DNA from: Fidelibacterota bacterium
Lineage (GTDB): Bacteria > Fidelibacterota > UBA2242 > JAFGTP01
Assembly (NCBI GenBank): GCA_021734005.1
Contig: JAIPJV010000137.1
Location: forward strand, 1 to 6,026
Direction of reading: 5' to 3'
DNA: 6,026 bases
Part shown: positions 1 to 5,049 of the stretch, piece after piece
Layout of the letters: each line of letters opens with the position of its first letter
How positions within the stretch are numbered: the stretch's first letter is position 1
Notes under the pieces: generated by a model
The model's database searches: none
What the model was told of the DNA's origin: nothing
Seen by the model: the letters and a program-made list of their open reading frames with translations, nothing else
Translations under genes and position numbers: made by a program

Positions 1-104
1 TATATTAAATTTCAATAATTTTTATGTGGTGGATAGTGAAAAGTTTCATATTTATTCTGGTTAATTATCAAAAAACCTGCAAACCTATTAAATGAAGAGA
101 TGCT

Positions 105-1052
105 ATGCGAATAAAATTTTGGGGTGTCCGGGGCTCAGTTCCATCTCCCCTGGTATCAGAAGATGTGCAGTATAAGATTAAAAAAATACTTACCAGGGCC
201 ATTCAGAAAAATGTTGACAGCCTGGAAAAAATTGACGGATTTTTGGACAGTTTAAGCGATTTTTCCTATGGTACTGTTGGCGGTAATACTTCCTGTATTG
301 AAGTGGATGCTGATGATAAAATTTTTATTTTTGATATGGGAAGCGGTTTGCGGAATCTTGGTCAGCATCTCCAGGATACAAATAATTTCAAAAATCAGAC
401 TTTTTATATTTTTTTAACCCATACTCACTGGGATCATATTTCCGGTTTTCCTTTTTTCTATCCCGCCTTTTTTCCTCAAAATAAGTTGATTTTACACTCC
501 ACAATCCCGGATTTTAAAGAAAGGCTCGAAATTCAGCAGGATTCCAAATTTTTTCCGGTTTCAATGGATAGTATGCATAGCGAAAAGGAATTTGTAAAAC
601 TGGAGTACTCTTCGAGTATAAAGTATAATGACGCCGAAGTCAGCAATCTAAGGCTCCACCATCCCGGCGGATCTTTTGCCTACCGGCTAATTTGTAAGGA
701 TAAAACTTTTGTTTATGCAACTGATTCAGAGTTCCGCAACTTATCTGATACTTTTATTTTGAATTTTTCAAATTTTTGCCACCAGGCTGATGCTCTTGTC
801 ATAGATGCCCAGTACACTTTTGAGGAGGCTGCTCAGAAAGAAGACTGGGGCCATAGTTCAGCCCTGGCCGGTATTAATATAGCAGCCGATGCCGGAGTCA
901 AAAGGATTTTTCTATTTCATCATGATCCTAATAGAAATGACGAAGACCTTAACGCCGTTTATAAAAAGGCCGTTAATTATCATAGAATGAATTATCCTCA
1001 ATCAGATCTGGAAATAAATCTGGCTCGTGAGGGTATGGAAATTGAAATTTAA
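105..1052 (+). CDS. MBL-fold metallohydrolase (beta-lactamase/phosphodiesterase superfamily)
   Basis: This is a 315-residue protein of the metallo-beta-lactamase fold. Visible motifs in order are the N-terminal strand FWGVRGSVPSP (5-15), GGNTSC (59-64), the metal-binding HTHWDH (106-111), a third metal ligand in LHHPGGS (184-190), the bridging aspartate in YATDSE (204-209, D207), GHSS (249-252) and the last histidine in FHHDP (271-275). A full two-metal hydrolase site therefore seems present. The GVRGS...GGNTSC pattern places it near the PhnP/cyclic-phosphodiesterase-like cytoplasmic hydrolases rather than antibiotic-degrading lactamases. About 40 residues between these two motifs form a charged helical insert, which I recall from one branch of the family. 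No signal peptide is seen, so it should be cytosolic. The ATG follows a GAAGAGA ribosome-binding sequence. The substrate cannot be inferred from sequence. It ends 13 bases before the convergent HTH gene. Confidence 0.9.
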   Translation: MRIKFWGVRGSVPSPLVSEDVQYKIKKILTRAIQKNVDSLEKIDGFLDSLSDFSYGTVGGNTSCIEVDADDKIFIFDMGSGLRNLGQHLQDTNNFKNQTFYIFLTHTHWDHISGFPFFYPAFFPQNKLILHSTIPDFKERLEIQQDSKFFPVSMDSMHSEKEFVKLEYSSSIKYNDAEVSNLRLHHPGGSFAYRLICKDKTFVYATDSEFRNLSDTFILNFSNFCHQADALVIDAQYTFEEAAQKEDWGHSSALAGINIAADAGVKRIFLFHHDPNRNDEDLNAVYKKAVNYHRMNYPQSDLEINLAREGMEIEI

Positions 1053-1065
1053 ATCAGACTCCCCG

Positions 1066-1539
1066 TTAGTCCAATTCCCCAAAAGCTACTAGATAGCGCA
1101 GGATTCGAGCTTCCCGTGGAGTGACCCTGACCATCCCTTTTTCTTTTTCCAGAATAGTATGTCCTCTTCGAATACTGTCAAAACCCATTTGGGTTCCAAA
1201 TTCTTTTTGAGTATAACCCAACTCTTTGCGCAATTTTTTAAAATTCTTTCTGTCCATATAATATTCCAGGGGTTTAACAGAAATTGTGCGCAATTTGATG
1301 ATCTGAATCTTATCAGTGGAATCCCTGGTCACCAGATAAGAATCATCAAGCTGGTCAAGAATATTTTCGATAGCGCCTACTTCGTCATCCGCATCAAGTT
1401 CTTCTACTATTTGATCAACTGAAGATTCTAGCGGATCTCTATCAGATAACTCTGAAAAAATCTGATTGGCTTCCAGATAGTTGATAAGAAAATCTTTAAT
1501 CGATCCATAATAGTAAACTTCTTCAAAATCTCTAATCAT
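1066..1539 (-). CDS. XRE-type helix-turn-helix transcriptional regulator
   Basis: This 157-residue protein has two parts. Residues 1-95 form an acidic region (for example EELDADDEVGAIENILDQLDD, in two pieces around 46-66) that I do not recognise. Residues 98-155 form a Cro/C1-type helix-turn-helix: FKKLRKELGYTQKEFGTQMGF followed by a recognition-helix segment near SIRRGHTILEKEKG. A DNA-binding regulator is the natural reading, with the N-terminal part possibly serving for dimerisation or as an input domain. The HTH-at-the-C-terminus layout also occurs in antitoxins, but no toxin-like partner gene adjoins it: the neighbours are a convergent hydrolase and a divergent asparaginase-like gene. The ATG is preceded by AGGGGAAGG, a good ribosome-binding site. 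Its own promoter carries an inverted repeat, so autoregulation is likely. Control of the divergent gene is possible but unproven. Confidence 0.82.
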   Translation of the reverse strand: MIRDFEEVYYYGSIKDFLINYLEANQIFSELSDRDPLESSVDQIVEELDADDEVGAIENILDQLDDSYLVTRDSTDKIQIIKLRTISVKPLEYYMDRKNFKKLRKELGYTQKEFGTQMGFDSIRRGHTILEKEKGMVRVTPREARILRYLVAFGELD

Positions 1540-1626
1540 TTTCCTTCCCCTAAACTTTTGTTAGACCCCAAATCATAACAAACTTCCAGATAAGATAATT
1601 CAGAATTTTGAAAACACCAAGAAAAT

Positions 1627-1635
1627 ATTATAACA
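1627..1635 (-). promoter_or_regulatory. Extended -10 promoter of the HTH regulator gene
   Basis: Read on the minus strand this is TGTTATAAT, a perfect extended -10 element (TG, one base, TATAAT). It lies about 88 bases upstream of the regulator's ATG at 1539. No good -35 hexamer stands 16-18 bases upstream (best is ACTTTG or CTTTGT), which is common for extended -10 promoters. The leader between promoter and start is rather long and shows no obvious structured element. Confidence 0.6.
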
Positions 1636-1636
1636 A

Positions 1637-1653
1637 TTTGTTTACAAAACAAA
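1637..1653. promoter_or_regulatory. Candidate operator: perfect 7-bp inverted repeat
   Basis: TTTGTTT and AAACAAA flank a three-base spacer (ACA), giving a 17-base dyad. It sits between the -35 and -10 positions of the regulator's promoter, ending four bases from the -10 hexamer. That size and position suit a homodimeric helix-turn-helix protein repressing its own transcription. The arms are A/T-rich, so chance occurrence in this AT-rich spacer cannot be excluded. Confidence 0.45.
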
Positions 1654-1838
1654 GTTAATTATTGGAATGCCACTGAATTTTCGAAAAATATTTTAAATTT
1701 GACAAGGTAACCTACGCCGCTCTTTTGTGGAATCATTTTGCTAAGCCAATTTCATCTGATATTTATTTTATTTGTGGGTCAGAAAATGTAAATTAGAAGC
1801 GAAAGCAGACGAGAATTGGGGATAAAGAGAGGTCTAGT

Positions 1839-2321
1839 ATGGAAATAAAGATATTCACTGTGGGCGGTACCATTGATAAAATTTATTTTGACGAGAAAAG
1901 TACCTATCAGGTGGGAAAGCCACAGGTGGAAAGGATCTTAAAAACAGCCCGGGTGACTTTTGATTACCATATCGAACAGATCATTCAAAAAGATAGCCTT
2001 GATATGAATGCGGCGGACAGACAAAAAGTCTATGATAAGATAGGTGGCTGTGATTATGATAAAGTCCTGATCACCCATGGTACAGACACGATGGTAAAAA
2101 CGGCCCAAAAACTCAGCAACATTGAGGATAAGACGATTGTCCTGACAGGGTCTATGCAGCCGGCCCGCTTTCGAGATAGTGACGCAATTTTTAATATTGG
2201 AAGTGCTGTAGGCGTTCTATTATCCAGTTCACCGGGAACCTACATTGCTATGAATGGGCGACGCTTTCAGCCTGATCAGGTAAGAAAAAATGTTGATAAA
2301 GGAATTTTTGAAAGCCTGTAA
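1839..2321 (+). CDS. Single-domain asparaginase-like protein
   Basis: This 160-residue protein matches the N-terminal catalytic domain of bacterial-type L-asparaginases (about 330 residues) and stops where the second domain would begin. The catalytic set is visible: T11 in VGGTI (usually TGGT), a substrate-binding serine in DSLDM (S53), T82 and D83 in HGTDTM, the TGSMQP strand (103-108), and K150 in QVRKN, which aligns with the catalytic lysine of E. coli AnsB (K162). The normal enzyme hydrolyses asparagine to aspartate and ammonia, and its C-terminal domain helps complete active sites in the dimer. Activity or substrate of this short form is therefore uncertain. Short asparaginase-domain proteins of this size do occur in bacteria, so this need not be a broken gene: the stop is clean and the domain is complete to its lysine. 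AGAGAGG six bases before the ATG supports the start. No signal peptide is seen. Confidence 0.85.
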   Translation: MEIKIFTVGGTIDKIYFDEKSTYQVGKPQVERILKTARVTFDYHIEQIIQKDSLDMNAADRQKVYDKIGGCDYDKVLITHGTDTMVKTAQKLSNIEDKTIVLTGSMQPARFRDSDAIFNIGSAVGVLLSSSPGTYIAMNGRRFQPDQVRKNVDKGIFESL

Positions 2322-2336
2322 TCGTTGTTCTTGTCG

Positions 2337-2356
2337 TTCTTTGCAAAATGAAAGAA
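2337..2356. terminator. Possible weak bidirectional terminator hairpin
   Basis: TTCTTT and AAAGAA pair across an eight-base loop in the 41-base gap between the convergent asparaginase-like and dnaA genes. The position suits a shared terminator. However, the stem is almost all A/T and there is no clear T-run after it, so the call is weak. Confidence 0.22.
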
Positions 2357-2362
2357 TTCAAC

Positions 2363-3526
2363 TCATGGGTTTGCTGTAATCTCTCCAGCCAGGATTTTAT
2401 TCTCAATGGACTGAATCCGGTCAATTAACCGGTCGTCATTTTTAATTTTGCTTTCCAGAGATTGGATTGAGTTCATTATTGTAGAATGATGCCGGTTATT
2501 AAAATATTGACCAATTTTACTATAGGAAAGCCCCAATAATTTGCGGATCAGATAGATAGCAATATTACGGGGTAATGTAAATTCTTTATGGCGCTTTTTT
2601 CCAACCAATTCATCATAACTTATATTAAAAACATCACTTATTGTATTTGTAATATCAGCAACTTTTATCTCAGGTTGCCCTTCAATTTTGCTGTTAACAA
2701 ATTCTTTTAGAGTTTTGTCGATTATTTTGCGGTCAAATCTGGAGTTTAAGAGCATGAATTTGGCTTCCAGACGAGCGAGAATACCTTCCAGCTGCCTGAT
2801 ATTAGCGGAGATGTGCCGGGCAATATAGTCGATAGTCTGTTTGTCCAGATCAATATCAAAAGCTTTGATTTTTGATTCCAGGATCATAACTCGGGTGGGA
2901 AGGTCGGGTGGACTGATCCTGACATTTAAACCCGATTTAAATCTTGAAATCAATTTATCATTAAGCCCCTGGATTTTTACTGGTGGCACATCGGAAGTAA
3001 AAACCATCTGGCAATTGTGTTGATAGAGGTGGTTAAAAATATGATAAAATTGATCCAGAATTCCATCTTTGTTTCTAAAAAAATGGATGTCATCGATTAG
3101 CAAAACATCGATGTTTTCGAAATTATTTTCAAAACTGGCAATATTATTTTGGCGCACGGCATAGAGATAGTTAAGCATAAAAATATCACTTGTAAGATAG
3201 GAAATATTGGCGTTATTCCTGGTCTTTTTGATATAATTGCCGATTGCATGAAGTAGATGAGTTTTGCCCAAACCTGTGTTGCCATGAATGAGCAGAGGAT
3301 TGTACAGGCAACCATGGGGGCGGGCTGCCACAGATTTAGCGGAACTGCGGGCGAAAACATTGCTCTGACCTGCTATAAATTTATCAAAAGTATAACTGGA
3401 GTTAATATCGGCACTTGCAAAAGCGGATGAATTAAGATATTGATTTCCATCCCTGCTGCGATTTTTTCCGGATTGATTATTTGCGCTATAAAAATTACCA
3501 ATATTAATTTTATTCACGATTCCCAA
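2363..3526 (-). CDS. dnaA: Chromosomal replication initiator protein DnaA, lacking domain I
   Basis: DnaA binds DnaA boxes at oriC as ATP-bound oligomers, melts the origin and helps load the helicase. This 387-residue protein shows Walker A GNTGLGKT (82-89), Walker B LLIDDIHFF (142-150), sensor I FTSD (176-179), the arginine-finger segment LISRFKSGL (192-200, R195), sensor II NIRQLEG (242-248) and a domain IV with the DnaA signature NRHHSTIMNSIQSLE (344-358). The usual family length is about 440-470. Residues 1-44 are a low-complexity Asn/Ser-rich stretch, and the helical domain I (about 80 residues, oligomerisation and helicase contact) is absent. The start is TTG with AGAGGA five bases upstream; GTG three codons later is an alternative. 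The frame stays open only about 21 codons above the TTG before a TAA, too short for domain I. In the signature, the usual Arg-Asp-His is Arg-His-His. dnaN does not follow; the next gene is convergent. Confidence 0.95.
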   Translation of the reverse strand: MGIVNKINIGNFYSANNQSGKNRSRDGNQYLNSSAFASADINSSYTFDKFIAGQSNVFARSSAKSVAARPHGCLYNPLLIHGNTGLGKTHLLHAIGNYIKKTRNNANISYLTSDIFMLNYLYAVRQNNIASFENNFENIDVLLIDDIHFFRNKDGILDQFYHIFNHLYQHNCQMVFTSDVPPVKIQGLNDKLISRFKSGLNVRISPPDLPTRVMILESKIKAFDIDLDKQTIDYIARHISANIRQLEGILARLEAKFMLLNSRFDRKIIDKTLKEFVNSKIEGQPEIKVADITNTISDVFNISYDELVGKKRHKEFTLPRNIAIYLIRKLLGLSYSKIGQYFNNRHHSTIMNSIQSLESKIKNDDRLIDRIQSIENKILAGEITANP

Positions 3527-3559
3527 CTCAGTCCTCTGGTCATTATTTGAATCAAAAAG

Positions 3560-3575
3560 TGCCTTTGGAAAGGCA
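3560..3575. repeat. Dyad in the dnaA leader
   Basis: TGCCTTT and AAAGGCA form a perfect 7-bp inverted repeat around two bases, 33 bases upstream of the dnaA TTG. With so short a spacer it looks more like a protein-binding dyad than an RNA hairpin, though a six-pair stem with a four-base loop is possible in the dnaA transcript. Either could tune dnaA expression; this is inference. Confidence 0.4.
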
Positions 3576-3599
3576 TCTAGATTCAGTTTTTAAATGAGT

Positions 3600-3608
3600 T
3601 TATCAACA
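3600..3608 (+). promoter_or_regulatory. DnaA box TTATCAACA
   Basis: This differs from the TTATCCACA consensus at one position and is identical to the box at 3802. It lies 74 bases upstream of the dnaA start and could serve both origin function and DnaA autoregulation. Confidence 0.6.
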
Positions 3609-3659
3609 CCGGAGTAGAAGCATTACCCCACACCCCTCTCTTCAGGTTGATATATTTTT

Positions 3660-3697
3660 AGAGAAAATTGTGCGCCTCTAAAAACACAATTAACTCT
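3660..3697. repeat. Imperfect inverted repeat within the origin region
   Basis: AATTGTG (3666-3672) and CACAATT (3685-3691) pair exactly across a 12-base loop. After an A-A internal mismatch pair on each side, AGAG (3660-3663) and CTCT (3694-3697) extend the stem. It sits between the single DnaA box and the three-box cluster. It could be a binding site for an origin or dnaA-promoter regulator; no known factor is recognised. Confidence 0.4.
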
Positions 3698-3771
3698 CTA
3701 GTTTACAAATGTTTAAATCGCTTGGCAGTAAGACAATTTGACAAATAAATATTTCCGCCCCAAAAAATGAG

Positions 3772-3780
3772 TTATCCAAA
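3772..3780 (+). promoter_or_regulatory. DnaA box TTATCCAAA (one mismatch)
   Basis: First of three same-strand boxes, differing from TTATCCACA only at position 8. Its start is 19 bases before the next box, whereas the following pair is 11 bases apart. Confidence 0.55.
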
Positions 3781-3790
3781 ACTTTTCAAG

Positions 3791-3799
3791 TTATCCACA
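3791..3799 (+). promoter_or_regulatory. DnaA box TTATCCACA (exact consensus)
   Basis: An exact match to the canonical DnaA box, two bases before another box. It should be the strongest DnaA site in the window and anchors the origin call. Confidence 0.85.
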
Positions 3800-3801
3800 A
3801 G

Positions 3802-3810
3802 TTATCAACA
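3802..3810 (+). promoter_or_regulatory. DnaA box TTATCAACA beside the unwinding region
   Basis: A one-mismatch box with an 11-base start-to-start spacing from the consensus box, so both lie on nearly the same helix face. It is the box closest to the AT-rich tract and points toward it, as expected for the site from which DnaA extends onto single-stranded DNA. Confidence 0.75.
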
Positions 3811-3895
3811 TCAGGAAATATTTACTAATATAATTTTAAAACTTATTTTGAAAATTCAAAGTTTTAATTTAAAAATTGTTAAATAAAAATATTTT
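3811..3895 (+). other. DNA unwinding element with DnaA-trio-like run
   Basis: Directly after the last box come TCAGG (3811-3815), AAA, and the triplets TAT-TTA-CTA-ATA (3819-3830). On the opposite strand each triplet has a central A, matching the DnaA-trio pattern described for B. subtilis (3'-GAT-5'-like repeats after a GC patch). The remainder to 3895 is almost entirely A/T. It contains a small dyad, TTTGAA/TTCAAA, at 3847-3860. The order box, GC patch, trios, AT tract fits a basal origin-unwinding system. Triplet matching in AT-rich DNA is permissive, so the trio call is moderate. Confidence 0.55.
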
Positions 3896-3904
3896 TCTGG
3901 ATAA
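3896..3904 (-). promoter_or_regulatory. Weak reverse-strand DnaA box TTATCCAGA
   Basis: On the minus strand this differs from TTATCCACA at position 8 only. It closes the far end of the AT-rich tract in inverted orientation to the main cluster. A still weaker candidate, TTATCCGCT on the minus strand, follows at 3907-3915. Confidence 0.35.
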
Positions 3905-3971
3905 TCAGCGGATAAATCAACAAAGATTTTTATGGAAATTCGAGCATCTTTTTGTAAATTTACCCGCACAT

Positions 3972-4058
3972 GGAGAGGTGGCAGAGTGGCTTAATGCGGC
4001 GGTCTCGAAAATCGCTTCCCGGTTATCCGGGACGGGGGTTCAAATCCCTCCCTCTCCG
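3972..4058 (+). tRNA. tRNA-Ser (anticodon CGA)
   Basis: This is an 87-base class II tRNA. The acceptor arms GGAGAGG and CCTCTCC pair perfectly, with discriminator G. The anticodon stem GCGGT/ATCGC (one G-U pair) encloses the loop CTCGAAA, giving anticodon CGA at 4006-4008, which reads serine codon UCG. The long variable arm TCCCGG-TTAT-CCGGGA (4017-4032) is typical of tRNA-Ser. The T loop is TTCAAAT with stem GGGGG/CCCTC. The 3' CCA is not encoded (CTT follows), so it must be added after transcription. The ATG 36 bases downstream could share its transcript. Confidence 0.95.
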
Positions 4059-4093
4059 CTTTGATTGTTGGATTTTAACGAATTAACAGGGTC

Positions 4094-5035
4094 ATGGATA
4101 AAAACTTTAAACATTATAAAATATTTTCGCAGCATCCCTGGATCAATCCGGATAGAAACTGTACGCCGCCCTATCTTGTCATTGGAGACGATCTGGATTC
4201 ACTTTTAAGCGCGACTATTTGGAATCATGTTTCCTGTCGTGATTGGAAGATAATTGGAGTTTATCATAAATATTCTCAGATCTATGCTGCTACTCCTTAT
4301 TTTCAGGATTTACCGAATGCCATTTGGCTGGATCTGGATATCAATTCCTACTGGATTCGCTCTCTGGGACATCATCTCATCCTCTCTAAAAAATCACAAA
4401 TATTGCCCAATAATCATATTAACTTAAATTACTTGCGGGGAATCACTACTCAAAATTTTCAGCGCAAATATCCTCTGGGCACGATCCATTTTTTACTCTA
4501 TCTTTTTGATGTAAGTATTCCTGACCAGGAATTTGCAACCGAGATGATCATGTCTGCTGATTCAACCTGGATCAATGGACAGAGTCATAAATTTGCTTCC
4601 AATGTCAAAGACTGGATTGAGAACTGCATTCCAAGACCATTATTCAAAAAATACCAGAAGGTAATGGACAACTATAAAATGGAAGAAAGGATGCAGAAAT
4701 ATTTTGAATTTCTAAAATCAAAAAAAATCCCTCAGGGGACAGGACAGGTTGAATCGCGGCATTTACAGTTGAAAGGTTATCAATTCCAATTTGATCCCTC
4801 CAATCAGAATTCTTTAAAAAACCGACTGGATGTAATCGAATCAATCACCGGGTGGTCACCACCTAAAATATGCACTTTTGATAAAAAAGTTGTTGGAACC
4901 CGGCAAACCAAGAAACTCAAAGATTGGCCCGATTTTAATCTGAACAAGATCATGGAAAACGATCACATTTTTTCTTATGTTTTTCCTCATAAGGGCACGA
5001 TCAATTATACCAGAAATATGGAATTTAAATCTTAA
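4094..5035 (+). CDS. Uncharacterised protein with DHH-phosphoesterase-like motif pattern
   Basis: I do not recognise this 313-residue protein with certainty. The N-terminal half suggests a degenerate DHH-type phosphoesterase core. LVIGDDLDSLLSA (28-40) resembles the first aspartate motif after a beta strand. AIWLDLDI (76-83) has aspartates ending a strand, SLGHHLI (90-96) stands where DHH would be, and MIMSADSTW (151-159) resembles the later Asp-containing motif. Classical DHH enzymes (RecJ, NrnA, PPases) hydrolyse phosphodiesters or pyrophosphate with two metals; here DHH reads GHH, so activity is uncertain. The second half (about 185-313) is lysine-rich and has no known motif. No signal peptide or membrane segment is visible. 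The ATG has only AGGG two bases before it, a poor ribosome-binding site, but a TAA 15 bases upstream closes the frame. It sits 14 bases before the methyltransferase gene, so co-transcription and a DNA-related role are plausible inferences. Confidence 0.7.
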   Translation: MDKNFKHYKIFSQHPWINPDRNCTPPYLVIGDDLDSLLSATIWNHVSCRDWKIIGVYHKYSQIYAATPYFQDLPNAIWLDLDINSYWIRSLGHHLILSKKSQILPNNHINLNYLRGITTQNFQRKYPLGTIHFLLYLFDVSIPDQEFATEMIMSADSTWINGQSHKFASNVKDWIENCIPRPLFKKYQKVMDNYKMEERMQKYFEFLKSKKIPQGTGQVESRHLQLKGYQFQFDPSNQNSLKNRLDVIESITGWSPPKICTFDKKVVGTRQTKKLKDWPDFNLNKIMENDHIFSYVFPHKGTINYTRNMEFKS

Positions 5036-5049
5036 GAATTGAGGATAAT

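Larger units (their letters stand above)
3600..3904. other. oriC: Predicted replication origin (oriC)
   Basis: This covers most of the 445-base gene-free region between dnaA and tRNA-Ser. It holds one DnaA box near the dnaA side, a cluster of three same-strand boxes (3772-3810), a short GC patch, a trio-like run, an AT-rich stretch of roughly 80 bases and a weaker reverse-strand box at the far end. Boxes followed by an AT-rich unwinding tract beside dnaA is the standard bacterial arrangement. A dyad (3660-3697) lies between the first box and the cluster. Apart from these elements and likely dnaA promoter sequence that I cannot pin down, I see nothing else in the gap. Confidence 0.8.

Noticed and set aside
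1284..1299. AAATTG/CAATTT dyad inside the HTH gene, resembling part of the origin dyad (shared AATTGTGCGC)
   Set aside because: It is within coding sequence, and the shared ten bases can arise by chance in AT-rich DNA; the two dyads differ in spacing and arms.
1159..1422. Plus-strand open frame of 87 codons
   Set aside because: It lies wholly inside the HTH regulator on the opposite strand, has no ribosome-binding site and no recognisable protein character.
1699..1727. TTGACA as a full promoter for the asparaginase-like gene
   Set aside because: The -35 is perfect, but no hexamer resembling TATAAT lies 16-18 bases downstream, so a complete promoter is not supported.
1066..2321. Toxin-antitoxin pair
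   Set aside because: The HTH protein resembles some antitoxins in layout, but no small toxin-like gene is adjacent on the same strand.
3097..3360. Second minus-strand frame inside dnaA
   Set aside because: It overlaps the Walker A/B coding part of dnaA in another frame; the DnaA reading is unambiguous, so this is a shadow.
3876..4064. Plus-strand 62-codon frame over the origin edge and tRNA
   Set aside because: Most of it translates the tRNA-Ser gene (the GEVAEWLNAAVSKIASR-type product is a familiar tRNA artefact).
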